From positions 62,001 to 126,000 of the forward strand of contig CALVLK010000002.1 of the NCBI GenBank assembly GCA_944337235.1: DNA of 64,000 nucleotides, written 5' to 3'. The first letter of the stretch is position 1. Each line of letters starts with the position of its first letter. The notes below the pieces were generated by a model. That model saw nothing but the letters and a program-made list of their open reading frames with translations, was not told the origin of the DNA and did no database searches. A program made the translations under genes and the position numbers. This DNA comes from an uncultured Clostridia bacterium (GTDB lineage Bacteria; Bacillota; Clostridia; Christensenellales; Borkfalkiaceae). Below, piece by piece: positions 50,549 to 59,242 of the stretch.

Positions 50549-51247
50549 TCAGATGAGCATGAACAGGATGCTTAAAAATTGCAGGAGCGTTCCCGCCAGG
50601 TCGAAGAGGTGCCAGACGGAGTGGAAATAGCGCACCTTTTTGCCGAGGGCGAAAAACACGATGCCGGAGGTATAGGCGATGCCGCCGCAAAGGAGCAGGA
50701 GAAGGCTCGTCGCCGAAAGCACGCCGGGGATGACGGGCAAAAGCGCGAGCGCCAACCAGCCCATGACGAAATACAGCGCCATGGAGATGATCTTGATGAC
50801 CTTGTTGTTCATGGCGATGGCGTTCATCGTGATGCCGATGGCGGCGCAGATCCACTCGATGATGAGCACCCACAGCCCCGCCGCCGTGCCGCCCAGCGCG
50901 ATCATGCAATAGGGGGTATATGTTCCCGCGATCAGGAGGAAGATGGTACAGTGATCAAAGATGCGAAAGACGCCCTTTGCCCTGCCGTTGGGCAGGAAAT
51001 GATAGAGCGAACTCATCGTGTAAAGAATGACGATGCTCGCGCTGAAGATGCTTACGGCAATGCAGGCGCGGGTGTCGGGAAAGGATACGGCAAGCAGGAT
51101 CGCCCAGAAGATAAGCCCGAGCGCGCCGCCGACGATGTGCGAGACGGCGTTGAAGATCTCCTCCCCCTTAGTATAGAAGGAGACGAACCCCCTCTTTTTG
51201 GCGGGCGTACCGCCCTCAATCGTACAGTGTTCCGCAATGGGCTGCAT
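50549..51247 (-). CDS. Hemolysin III / PAQR-family membrane protein
   Basis: 232 residues, seven membrane helices with the family marks EEIFNAVSHIVGGALGLIFW (Ser-His pair), YTMSSLYHFLPNGRAKGVFR, FRIFDHCTIFLLIAGTYTPY and YFHSVWHLFDLAGTLLQF, whose His/Asp form the metal site of PAQR proteins. Bacterial role is poorly known (membrane homeostasis). ATG at 51247 has AGGAGGATCC directly upstream. Confidence 0.92.
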   Translation of the reverse strand: MQPIAEHCTIEGGTPAKKRGFVSFYTKGEEIFNAVSHIVGGALGLIFWAILLAVSFPDTRACIAVSIFSASIVILYTMSSLYHFLPNGRAKGVFRIFDHCTIFLLIAGTYTPYCMIALGGTAAGLWVLIIEWICAAIGITMNAIAMNNKVIKIISMALYFVMGWLALALLPVIPGVLSATSLLLLLCGGIAYTSGIVFFALGKKVRYFHSVWHLFDLAGTLLQFLSILFMLI

Positions 51248-51411
51248 AGGATCCTCCTCTGCCCGCGGCATGCGGGCGCTGTGATATGCTCAGTATATGC
51301 GCTTCCTGCCAAAATAGCAACCTACCGTGCAGGGGCGCAGCCCTACTCTGTTTTTGCCCCTTTCCACCCGAAATATCCCCCTTCTATTCCCCGAATGGGG
51401 CATTCTATCCC

Positions 51412-51455
51412 AAAAAAAGCCCGCTCTACTCAGCGTAGAGCGGGCTTTTTTTGAT
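51412..51455. terminator. Bidirectional terminator
   Basis: AAAAAAAGCCCGCTCTAC and GTAGAGCGGGCTTTTTTT form a perfect stem with a five-base loop. Confidence 0.9.
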
Positions 51456-51460
51456 CACAT

Positions 51461-51739
51461 TTAGCGGAACACGACAAAGTAGACGACCGCGACCGCGATG
51501 ACCATACACACGATGAATGCGATGAGCCGTATGCGGAAGATCTGCTTGTCGCTGAGCGGGCGATACCCTGCGGGCTTGAGCTCCTTGCCGCAGCCCGGGC
51601 ACTTTGTCATGGTGTCGAGGACGTCCTTTTTGCAATACGGACACTGTACCGTGTGCTTGGCGCGGTACTCCTCTTCGAATTTACGGCGTTTTGCCTCCTT
51701 GGCCGCCTTGTCCTCGTAGACCGTCGTTCTCTTCTTCAT
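51461..51739 (-). CDS. Zinc-ribbon membrane protein, leaderless mRNA
   Basis: 92 residues: charged helical start (YEDKAAKEAKRRKFEEEYRA), a zinc ribbon (CPYC...CPGC), and one C-terminal membrane helix (IRLIAFIVCMVIAVAVVYFV). No family named. The ATG has no ribosome site; the -10 box TAAAAT ends six bases upstream. Confidence 0.75.
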   Translation of the reverse strand: MKKRTTVYEDKAAKEAKRRKFEEEYRAKHTVQCPYCKKDVLDTMTKCPGCGKELKPAGYRPLSDKQIFRIRLIAFIVCMVIAVAVVYFVVFR

Positions 51740-51745
51740 ACGTCC

Positions 51746-51774
51746 ATTTTACCACATCCGCGGCGAAAAAGCAA
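51746..51774 (-). promoter_or_regulatory. Leaderless promoter of the zinc-ribbon gene
   Basis: Minus strand TTGCTT (51769-51774), 17 bases, TAAAAT (51746-51751), six bases (GGACGT), ATG at 51739. Confidence 0.65.
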
Positions 51775-51783
51775 GCGGCACAC

Positions 51784-52020
51784 TCACATGCTCTCGTGAA
51801 TGGTGCGTGAAATGACGTCGTCCTGCTGTTCCTTGGTCAGCTTGTTGAAGTTGACGGCATACCCGCTCACGCGCACGGTGAGCTGCGGATACTTTTCGGG
51901 ATGCGCCTGCGCGTCGAGCAGCGTCTCACGGTTGAACACGTTGACATTGAGATGATAGCCGCCGTCGGAGACGTAGGCGTCGAGCATATTGACAAGATTT
52001 TCTGCCTGTTGTTTGGACAT
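51784..52020 (-). CDS. Stand-alone glycyl-radical subunit of pyruvate formate-lyase (GrcA-like)
   Basis: 78 residues, equivalent to the last 85 residues of ordinary PFL. The radical site is Gly53 in [20 protein letters not shown], which matches the RVSGYAVRF motif of E. coli PflB and YfiD/GrcA. In E. coli GrcA is a repair module for damaged PFL; here it appears to be the obligatory radical half, because the large gene just upstream lacks this domain. Perfect AGGAGG seven bases before the ATG, 19 bases after the pflB stop. The terminator after it is shared with the next region only if read-through occurs; none is seen before 51740. Confidence 0.9.
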   Translation of the reverse strand: MSKQQAENLVNMLDAYVSDGGYHLNVNVFNRETLLDAQAHPEKYPQLTVRVSGYAVNFNKLTKEQQDDVISRTIHESM

Positions 52021-52039
52021 GATATTCCTCCTGAAAAAA

Positions 52040-54070
52040 TTAGTCGTCCTCTCTTCCCAGCGATTGCGGGGTGATGCTGAAGGTATTTGAAATGCCGTCG
52101 CGCGAATACTCATAGGGCAGCTTTGCCACCGATTCGAGCGAGGCGAGCGCGCCGTTGTGATCGCGCCCGTGCATGGGATTGGCGCCCGGGGCAAGGGGCT
52201 CGCCTGCCCTTCTGCCGTCCGGCGTGTTGCCCGTGTTCTTGCCGTACACCACATTGGATGTGATGGTGAGAATGCTCATGGTGGGCACCGACTGGCGATA
52301 CGTCTCATGTTCGGCGATGCGGTTCATGAAAAATTTCACAAGCCATACGGCAAGTTCGTCGGCGCGGTCGTCGTTGTTGCCGTAGGTGGGATACTCCCCC
52401 TCCACACGGAAATCGGTGACGATGCCGTCGGCATTGCGCACGGGGTACACCTTTGCATATTTGATCGCCGAGAGCGAATCGACCGCACACGAAAGCCCTG
52501 CAATGCCCGTGGCAAAGAAGCGGCGCACCTGCGTGTCGTGCATCGCCATCTCGAGCGCCTCGTAGCAGTATTTGTCGTGCATGTAGTGAATGACGTTGAG
52601 CGTATTCACATACAGTCCGGCAAGCCAGGTCATCATCTGTTCATAGCGGGACTTGACGAGCGCAAAGTCGAGCGGGCCGTCGCCGAGGATGGGCGCAAAC
52701 TCGGGCGAGACCTGCAAAGGCGCCCCCGTTGCGCGGTCGCGGACGAGCTCGTCCTTGCCGCCGTTGATGGCATAGAGCAGGCACTTTGCAAGGTTTGCCC
52801 GCGCGCCGAAGAACTGCATATCCTTGCCCACGCGCATGCTGGATACGCAGCAGGCGATGCAGTAGTCGTCGCCCATCTCGGGGCGCATCAGATCGTCGCT
52901 CTCATACTGGATCGCCGAGGTCTGAATGGAAATCTCCGCACAAAAGCGCTTGAAATTGGCGGGCAGGCGCTTTGACCAGAGCACGGTGAGGTTGGGCTCG
53001 GGCGCGGGGCCGAGGTTGACGAGCGTGTGCAGAATGCGGAAGCTGTTTTTGGTGACGAGCGTTCTGCCGTCCACCCCCATGCCGCCGATGCTCTCCGTCA
53101 CCCAGGTGGGGTCGCCGCTGAACAGCTCATTGTATTCGCGGATGCGCATGAACTTGACGACGCGCAGCTTCATGACGAAGTGGTCGATGAGCTCCTGCGC
53201 CTGCAGCTCGGTCAGCGTGCCCTCGTCAAGATCGCGCTGGATATAGATGTCGAGGAAGGTGGAGTTGCGGCCGATGCTCATCGCGGCGCCGTTCTGATCC
53301 TTGACGGCGGCAAGGTAGCCGAAATACAGCCACTGGATCGCCTCCTGCGCCGTCTCCGCGGGGCGGGAGATATCGAACCCGTATTCCACCGCCATCTCTT
53401 TGAGCGCCCCGAGCGCGCGGATCTGTTCAGACAGCTCCTCGCGGTTGCGGATCTTATCGGGGAACATATCCCCATCCATCAGGGAGAGATCCTCCTGCTT
53501 TTTGCGGATGAGAAAATCCACGCCGTACAGCGCGACGCGGCGGTAATCGCCCACGATCCTGCCCCGCCCGTAGGTGTCGGGCAGGCCGGTGAGAATGTGC
53601 GCGCGGCGGGCGCGGCGCATCTCGGGCGTATAGGCGTCGTACACGCCGTCGTTGTGCGTCTTGCGATAGGAGAAGATGGTCTTCACCTCGGGGTCGAGGT
53701 GGTAGCCGTACATCTCGAGCGCCTCCTCCGCCATGCGGATCCCGCCGAAGGGATGCAGCGAACGCTTGAAGGGCACATCCGTCTGCAGCCCGACGATCTT
53801 TTCGAGCGAGCGATCGAAATAGCCCGCCTTGTGGCTGTTCACGCGCGAGATGATGCGCGTGTCTGCGTCGAGCACGCCGCCCGCCTCGCGTTCCTTCTTG
53901 CTCAGATCGAGCACGATCTGCCACAGCTGTTTGGTCGCGTCCGTTGCGGGCGCCAAAAAGGAGGCGTCGCCCTCGTAAGGGGTATAGTTGCGCTGAATAA
54001 AGTCGCGCACGTCAACTTCGTCCTGACTCCATCTGCCGCGGGCAAAGCCGCGCCAAGCTCTCTCATTCAT
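52040..54070 (-). CDS. pflB: Pyruvate formate-lyase catalytic subunit lacking the glycyl-radical domain
   Basis: 676 residues. Converts pyruvate and CoA to formate and acetyl-CoA under anoxia. The PFL domain is complete to the loop before the radical domain: Cys407-Cys408 in [20 protein letters not shown] are the active-site thiyl residues, and [38 protein letters not shown] are conserved. It stops after GREDD, where E. coli PflB (760 residues) continues into the glycyl-radical domain; that domain is the next gene. 676 plus 78 residues equals one normal PFL. Ribosome site AAGGAGACAGGTT. Upstream neighbours are a thioredoxin and pflA. Confidence 0.95.
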   Translation of the reverse strand: MNERAWRGFARGRWSQDEVDVRDFIQRNYTPYEGDASFLAPATDATKQLWQIVLDLSKKEREAGGVLDADTRIISRVNSHKAGYFDRSLEKIVGLQTDVPFKRSLHPFGGIRMAEEALEMYGYHLDPEVKTIFSYRKTHNDGVYDAYTPEMRRARRAHILTGLPDTYGRGRIVGDYRRVALYGVDFLIRKKQEDLSLMDGDMFPDKIRNREELSEQIRALGALKEMAVEYGFDISRPAETAQEAIQWLYFGYLAAVKDQNGAAMSIGRNSTFLDIYIQRDLDEGTLTELQAQELIDHFVMKLRVVKFMRIREYNELFSGDPTWVTESIGGMGVDGRTLVTKNSFRILHTLVNLGPAPEPNLTVLWSKRLPANFKRFCAEISIQTSAIQYESDDLMRPEMGDDYCIACCVSSMRVGKDMQFFGARANLAKCLLYAINGGKDELVRDRATGAPLQVSPEFAPILGDGPLDFALVKSRYEQMMTWLAGLYVNTLNVIHYMHDKYCYEALEMAMHDTQVRRFFATGIAGLSCAVDSLSAIKYAKVYPVRNADGIVTDFRVEGEYPTYGNNDDRADELAVWLVKFFMNRIAEHETYRQSVPTMSILTITSNVVYGKNTGNTPDGRRAGEPLAPGANPMHGRDHNGALASLESVAKLPYEYSRDGISNTFSITPQSLGREDD

Positions 54071-54087
54071 AACCTGTCTCCTTCTCC

Positions 54088-54381
54088 TTATTTTCCCGTA
54101 TTTTGCCCGTTTGCCTCTTCCAGTTTTGCATCCAGCCAGACGTCGAGGATCTCCTCGGGCTGATAGCCCGTACAGCGCGCCACGGGCTCGCCGTCGCGCA
54201 GCACGAGCACGGTGGGCACGCGCTCGATGCGCAGCCGCTCCACCTCTGCCCGGTTCTCTTCGTTGACTTCAAGATGGCGCAGCGGCACGCCCTTCTCCCT
54301 TGCAAGCCGTGCAAGGACGGGCATGAGCGAGATGCAGTTGGCGCACCCCTCGCCGCTCACTTCCAGGATCTCTGTCTTCAT
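54088..54381 (-). CDS. Thioredoxin-like protein in the PFL operon
   Basis: 97 residues, thioredoxin fold with redox pair C13-A-N-C16 in [20 protein letters not shown] and the cis-proline region [25 protein letters not shown] precedes the ATG, which overlaps the pflA stop by four bases; pflB follows 17 bases later. It could keep PFL cysteines or the activase reduced, an inference from position. Such a gene is not a usual PFL-operon member. Confidence 0.85.
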   Translation of the reverse strand: MKTEILEVSGEGCANCISLMPVLARLAREKGVPLRHLEVNEENRAEVERLRIERVPTVLVLRDGEPVARCTGYQPEEILDVWLDAKLEEANGQNTGK

Positions 54382-55109
54382 GTCTTCTCTCCGTATTTTC
54401 CCGCGCGTAGAATGCGCCTTGCATTTTCCACGCGTTCGCGCGTGGGCGGCTTGACGCCCGCAAGCGGGTATTCTATGCCCAGTTTCTGATATTTGACTTC
54501 GCCCATCGTGTGATAGGGCAGCACTTCGATCTTTTCTATGCAGGAGAACGTATCCAGATACGCGCGCAGGCGCATGAGCGCGCCGTCGTCGTCCGTGATG
54601 CCGGGAACGAGCACATGGCGGATCCATACGGGCTTGCCCCTGGCGTCGAGGTCGGCAAGCAAGGCGCGGGGTCCCTCGTCGGAGCAGCCCGTCAGCGCGC
54701 GGTGCGCCGCGGGGTCGATATGCTTGACGTCCACCAAAAAGAGATCGGTAAGGGATGCCAGCCGCTCCCAAAGGTCGTCCTTGATAAATCCCGCGCCGGA
54801 GGTATCGATGCAGGTGTGCACGCCCTCCCCCTTCAGCAGGGTAAACAATTCCACCAGAAAGGCGCGCTGCAGAAGCGGTTCCCCGCCCGACACGGTCACC
54901 CCGCCGCCCCCTGTAAAGTAGCTGCGGTAGCGCAGTGCGGCACGGCATACCTCCTCTGCGGACATCTCCCGCCCGCCCGTTCTATCCCAGGTGTCGGGAT
55001 TGTGGCAGTATTTGCAGCGCATGGGGCACCCCTGCAAAAACAGCACGAACCGTATGCCCGGTCCGTCTACCGTTCCGAATGATTCAAAGGAATGTACTCT
55101 GCCCGTCAT
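54378..55109 (-). CDS. pflA: Pyruvate formate-lyase activating enzyme
   Basis: 243 residues, radical-SAM protein that installs the glycyl radical. FeS cluster motif C-x3-C-x2-C in CPMRCKYCHNPDTW, GGEPLLQ SAM site, VDVKHIDPAAH and VLPYHTMGEVKYQKLG. The ATG at 55109 gives the classic start MTGRVHSFESFGTVDGPGIR and has GGAG six bases upstream; a TTG frame extends to 55148. First gene of pflA-trx-pflB-grcA. Confidence 0.95.
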   Translation of the reverse strand: MTGRVHSFESFGTVDGPGIRFVLFLQGCPMRCKYCHNPDTWDRTGGREMSAEEVCRAALRYRSYFTGGGGVTVSGGEPLLQRAFLVELFTLLKGEGVHTCIDTSGAGFIKDDLWERLASLTDLFLVDVKHIDPAAHRALTGCSDEGPRALLADLDARGKPVWIRHVLVPGITDDDGALMRLRAYLDTFSCIEKIEVLPYHTMGEVKYQKLGIEYPLAGVKPPTRERVENARRILRAGKYGEKT

Positions 55110-55262
55110 TGTGCGCTCCATCGACATGCTGCCGCCCGAAGAGGACAAGAAAAGGACAGCACTAAAAATTGAGTACTGCCCAGACGAACGGCGTTTGCTT
55201 CCTGCGGATCCACGCGGTGCTCCGCTCTAATCGTCAGTCGCTGCAGGAATTCTGAAGTTGTC

Positions 55263-55556
55263 TATACTATAGTGTAAGGGAGTAATGCGAACCCGATCAA
55301 AAGCGGAATCTGCGCGCTCATACTTTGTTGAAGGCCTTGCCCGTGCCACACGGCACGCGCTGCGCCCTTCGCCGCGTCTGAGACGCACATCTTGCCGCTT
55401 TTGATTGCGCAGCACTTTTGGCGCGCACAATTTCGCGTCAGATTTTCGCGAAGATGACGAAGCAACACCCGCGTATTGCGAGGAAGATGAGCGGAAAGAT
55501 GCTGAAAGGGTGCCGCCCAAAGCGTGGTTCGTATTGTTCCCTTACACTATACCATA
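55263..55556. repeat. MITE-like element with terminal inverted repeats
   Basis: Left end TATACTATAGTGTAAGGGAG (then TAA) and right end (reverse complement) TATGGTATAGTGTAAGGGAA (then CAA) agree at 19 of 23 positions, about 294 bases apart. The interior has no gene but is structured: ATCAAAAGCGG and CCGCTTTTGAT are perfect complements. Edges and target duplication are not clear. It lies in the long leader between the pflA promoter and pflA. The rest of the 650 bases between pflA and 55758 holds only this element, the promoter and a terminator. Confidence 0.55.
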
Positions 55557-55574
55557 CCCTGATTTACTTGTCAA
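55546..55574 (-). promoter_or_regulatory. Likely promoter of the PFL operon
   Basis: Minus strand TTGACA (55569-55574), 17 bases, TATAGT (55546-55551). The -10 box lies inside the right end of the inverted-repeat element and the -35 box outside it. It would give a leader of about 430 bases before pflA. No other good promoter is evident nearer. Confidence 0.55.
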
Positions 55575-55724
55575 GGGAATCGCGGCATATTTTTGGGAAA
55601 AATTTTCCCCATTCTACCAAATGTTGTGTTTTTTCATTTATATAACCACAAGATTTGGAAATTTTACGAAAATATGCCGCCGCGAGCCGTTGTACCCTCG
55701 CGATGGTTGAAATGACAATACGCG

Positions 55725-55757
55725 CCGCTGCGGTCTCTTCGCAGCGGCGCGAACCGA
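55725..55757 (-). terminator. Terminator of the ketopantoate-reductase-like gene
   Basis: Minus strand CGCGCCGCTGCG-AAGAGAC-CGCAGCGGCGCG, a 12-base perfect stem, followed by TATTGTCATTT. Confidence 0.7.
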
Positions 55758-56768
55758 TCAGAACAGATCGTGATAGAGCGCGATATTCTCAAAGCCGATC
55801 GGGTATTTGCCCGCCTCGATGCCGTGCACGACGGACACCGTTCTGTCGTTGAAGGGGGTCGGCACGCCATAGCGCTTGCCGAACGCACACACGCTGCCGT
55901 TGATGAAGTCGATCTCGCACTTCTTGCCAGCGCGGATGTCCTGCAGCATGCTCGCCACAAGCCCCGCGTGCTTTTTCATGGCAACGGGGATGAGAGCAAA
56001 GGAGATCGCCCGCTTCAGCGCGCCGCGGTAGTCGAACAGCTTGTCGATTTTAAATCCCTGCACGGGCTCGATGACGATGCCCGCCGCCTTGGCGACGTCG
56101 ATGCACTCCTTGATGATGCGCTGCACCACCCTGCGCGAGGGCTTCTGTTTGGAGACCTCGCCGAAGGTTCCGCCCGTCACGGTGGAGATGCCCGAAAAGG
56201 CGCTGTTGATGAGCAGCTTGGACCAGCGCGCGCCCATAAAATTTTCCTCGACGACGACCGTGCCCATACATTCGAGCAGCGCCTTGACCTCGTCAAGGCG
56301 ATTGGCGCGCTTTCCGATCGCGCCCAGCGAGAAAGTCAGCGCCGAGGGCTCGGAGGTCAGCTCCGAGACGCCCTCCCCATGGAAGGTCGCGCCCCATGCG
56401 ATGGCGCAGCCCAACGTGCGCTCCTCGCCCACGATCTCAGCGATCGCAGGCTCGGGCAGCCCGTTCTGGCAGGTACAGATCACGCCGTCGTCGGCGAGAT
56501 AGTCCTTCAAAAACGTGACCACCGATTTGTTTTCGCTCTGCTTTGTCATGAGCAGAATGACGTCGTATCTGCCCGTCATCTCCTCGGGCAGCAGCGCATT
56601 GACCTTCTGCACAAAGTCCACCGTTCCCACGACGTGCGCGCCGTTTGCCCTGAGCGCCGCAACGTGCGCGCGGTTGCGGTTGATCAGGTCGATCGCCACA
56701 CCCGCCTTGGCAATATAGGCGCCCAGCACCGTGCCGAGCGCACCCGCGCCATAGATTGCATATCTCAT
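55758..56768 (-). CDS. Ketopantoate reductase-like oxidoreductase (PanE/ApbA)
   Basis: 336 residues: NADP-binding start MRYAIYGAGALGTVLGAYIA, catalytic-region Lys in MTKQSENK, CQNGLPEP, and the C-terminal helical domain with the Lys and Ser/Asn of ARWSKLLINSAFSGISTVTG. The PanE family reduces 2-dehydropantoate for CoA synthesis; paralogues act on other 2-keto acids. No other pantothenate gene is adjacent, so the substrate is not certain. GAGGAGAGTAG upstream of the ATG. Confidence 0.85.
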   Translation of the reverse strand: MRYAIYGAGALGTVLGAYIAKAGVAIDLINRNRAHVAALRANGAHVVGTVDFVQKVNALLPEEMTGRYDVILLMTKQSENKSVVTFLKDYLADDGVICTCQNGLPEPAIAEIVGEERTLGCAIAWGATFHGEGVSELTSEPSALTFSLGAIGKRANRLDEVKALLECMGTVVVEENFMGARWSKLLINSAFSGISTVTGGTFGEVSKQKPSRRVVQRIIKECIDVAKAAGIVIEPVQGFKIDKLFDYRGALKRAISFALIPVAMKKHAGLVASMLQDIRAGKKCEIDFINGSVCAFGKRYGVPTPFNDRTVSVVHGIEAGKYPIGFENIALYHDLF

Positions 56769-56832
56769 AAATATTCTACTCTCCTCGTTACAATTTTCTA
56801 TCGTGGAGCGATCCTGCCCCGTTCAGCGCAGT

Positions 56833-59229
56833 TCAGCGCAGCTCCGCGCCGACCGTCTTTTTCAGCGCGTCGACGATCTTGCCGAACAGCTTTTCCACAG
56901 CCTCGGGCGTGAGCGGGCCCTTGTCGTCGGGCGTAAAGGTCAGACGGAACGCCATGCTCTTCTTTCCCGCGCCGATGGCCGCCGCATTGCGGTAGACGTC
57001 GAACAGCTCCGCCCCTGTCACCGCCTTGCAGGCGCGGCGGATGCATGCCTCCATTTCGGCGCACGTCACCCGCTCTTCGACGACGACGGCGAGATCGCGG
57101 CGCACGCTCTCGAATTTGGGCGGGTTATGATAGGTGATATCCGCCGCAAATCTGCGCGCGAGGGCGGCATAGTCCAGCTCGGCGAGGTAGACCCGCCGCT
57201 CCAACGCAAGCTCCTCTGCGATCGCGGGGTGCAGTTCGCCGAGGCAGCCGACCACGCGCTCGCCCAGCCTGATCTCCGCCGTGGCGCCGGGGTGCAGATA
57301 GGGGCGCTCCGCCCGCGCGAAGGTGAGCCGCAGGGAGAACGCCTCGGCAAGCGCCTCAATGGCGCCCTTGAGGTCGAAGAAGTCCCCCTCCCCCCACAGC
57401 CCGAGGCTGAGCGTCTTGCGCTCTTCGGGCAGCTCCGCCAGAGGCAGCGCCTTGGCAAGATACACATTGGCAACTTCAAACAGCCGCCCCTCCGCATTGC
57501 CGCGGCGCACGTTGCGCACGATATTGGCAAGCATGGAGGGCATCAGGAAGGTCCGCATGACGGAGAGATTTTCACTGATGGGGTTGCGCAGCGGGATGGC
57601 GGCGCGCTCGGGCGCGTCGGCAGGCAGGCGGAAGAGATCGAACTCCGCGGGCGCATAGAAGGAATAGGTGCACGCCTCTGAAAATCCCTCGCGCACAAGA
57701 ACATTCTTGAAGCGCGCCTCCTGCCGCTGTGCCCCGTTCAGCCCGCCGCGCGTGACGGCGGCATTCTGCAAAAAGGTGGAGCCGACATGCTCATAGCCGT
57801 ACATGCGGATGACCTCTTCGGCAAGATCGGGCCAGCCGTCGACGTCCTCGCGCCAGAGCGGCACGGTGACGGTGAGCGCATCGCCCCTTTCCTGCACCGT
57901 GAAGAGCAGGCGGCGCAGGATGGCGCACGTCTCTTCGCGGGGGACCTCGACCCCGAGCAGCCCGTTGAGCTGAGAGAAGGAGGTTTCAATGGTCTTGGGC
58001 GTGAAGTCGCAGGCGCACACGTCGGCACGGTAATTCGTGACCGTTCCGCAGCCGAGCTCCTGCACGAGGTGCAGCGCACGGTCGAGGGCGCGCTCCGTCG
58101 TGTAGGCGTCCACCCCCTTTTCGTAGCGGGCGGAGGAGTCGCTGCGCTGCCCGAGCGCGCGCGAGCTTCTGCGCACATTGTCGCGGGCAAACTTCGCAGC
58201 CTCGAAGAACACCTCCGTCGTATGCGGCTGGATCTCGCTGTTCAGCCCGCCCATGATGCCCGCAAGCGCCACGCCCCGCTCGCCGTCGCAGATGAGCAGA
58301 TTTTCGGGCGTGAGCGTAAATTCCTTCTTGTCCAGGGTGACGATGCGCTCGCCCGCCGCGGCACGGCGCACGACAATGCGGTCGCCGCGCAGGAAATTGC
58401 GGTCGAAGGCGTGCATGGGCTGCCCCATTTCGAGCAGGACATAGTTGGTGATGTCGACGATGTTGCTCACGGAGCGCAGCCCGCACAGCGCAAGGCGGCG
58501 GCGCAGCCACTGCGGCGATGTGCAGATGCGCACATCTGCGATATAGTGCCCCATATAGCGGGGGCAGAGCGCGCTGTCGCGCACCTCAACGGGGATGACG
58601 ACGTCCGTCTTTGCCGCGGTATAGTCGAGCGCAGGCATACGAAGCGGCTTGTTGAGCACGGCGGCCGCCTCGCGCGCGATGCCGAGAATGCACTGGCAGT
58701 CCGGGCGGTTGGCGGTGACGGCGATGTCGAACAGCCAGTCATCGATGCCGACGACGGGGCGGATATCGGCGCCGACGGGCGTATCCTCCGCCAGGATGAG
58801 GATGCCGTTCACCTCTGCGCCCTGATAGAAATCGTCGTTGATGCCCAGCTCCTCACCCGAGCAGAACATGCCCTCGGAGCGTTCGCCGCGCAGCTTGCCC
58901 GTCTTGATCTTCTGAATGCCGCCCTCGTGCAGAACAGTCGCGCCGTCCAGCGCGCAGGGCACCAGGGCGCCCGCGAACACGTTCGTCGCCGCGGTGCAGA
59001 TCTGCTTGACGCCGTAGCTGCCGCAGTCCACGCTGCACACGGTCAGCCTGTCCGCATCGGGATGCTTTTTGACGGAGAGGATCCTGCCGACGACGACGTT
59101 CGTCACGTCTTTGCCGAGATAGGTGAGCTCCTCCACCTCGAACCCGCAGGAGAACAGCCGCTCCTGCAGCTGCTCCGCGGGGATATCAATATCGACATAT
59201 TGTTTCAACCAGCTGTAAGGTACGATCAT
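56833..59229 (-). CDS. pheT: Phenylalanyl-tRNA synthetase beta chain
   Basis: 798 residues, normal length. Domains in order: N-terminal and tRNA-binding EMAP-like domain (KKHPDADRLTVCSVDCGSYG), B3/B4 editing domain (YMGHYIADVRICTSPQWLRR), B5 (PKTIETSFSQLNGLLGVEVP), catalytic-like core, and C-terminal anticodon-binding FDX-ACB domain (KFESVRRDLAVVVEERVTCA). Follows pheS by 13 bases. Confidence 0.97.
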   Translation of the reverse strand: MIVPYSWLKQYVDIDIPAEQLQERLFSCGFEVEELTYLGKDVTNVVVGRILSVKKHPDADRLTVCSVDCGSYGVKQICTAATNVFAGALVPCALDGATVLHEGGIQKIKTGKLRGERSEGMFCSGEELGINDDFYQGAEVNGILILAEDTPVGADIRPVVGIDDWLFDIAVTANRPDCQCILGIAREAAAVLNKPLRMPALDYTAAKTDVVIPVEVRDSALCPRYMGHYIADVRICTSPQWLRRRLALCGLRSVSNIVDITNYVLLEMGQPMHAFDRNFLRGDRIVVRRAAAGERIVTLDKKEFTLTPENLLICDGERGVALAGIMGGLNSEIQPHTTEVFFEAAKFARDNVRRSSRALGQRSDSSARYEKGVDAYTTERALDRALHLVQELGCGTVTNYRADVCACDFTPKTIETSFSQLNGLLGVEVPREETCAILRRLLFTVQERGDALTVTVPLWREDVDGWPDLAEEVIRMYGYEHVGSTFLQNAAVTRGGLNGAQRQEARFKNVLVREGFSEACTYSFYAPAEFDLFRLPADAPERAAIPLRNPISENLSVMRTFLMPSMLANIVRNVRRGNAEGRLFEVANVYLAKALPLAELPEERKTLSLGLWGEGDFFDLKGAIEALAEAFSLRLTFARAERPYLHPGATAEIRLGERVVGCLGELHPAIAEELALERRVYLAELDYAALARRFAADITYHNPPKFESVRRDLAVVVEERVTCAEMEACIRRACKAVTGAELFDVYRNAAAIGAGKKSMAFRLTFTPDDKGPLTPEAVEKLFGKIVDALKKTVGAELR

Positions 59230-59242
59230 GATACTCCCCTCC

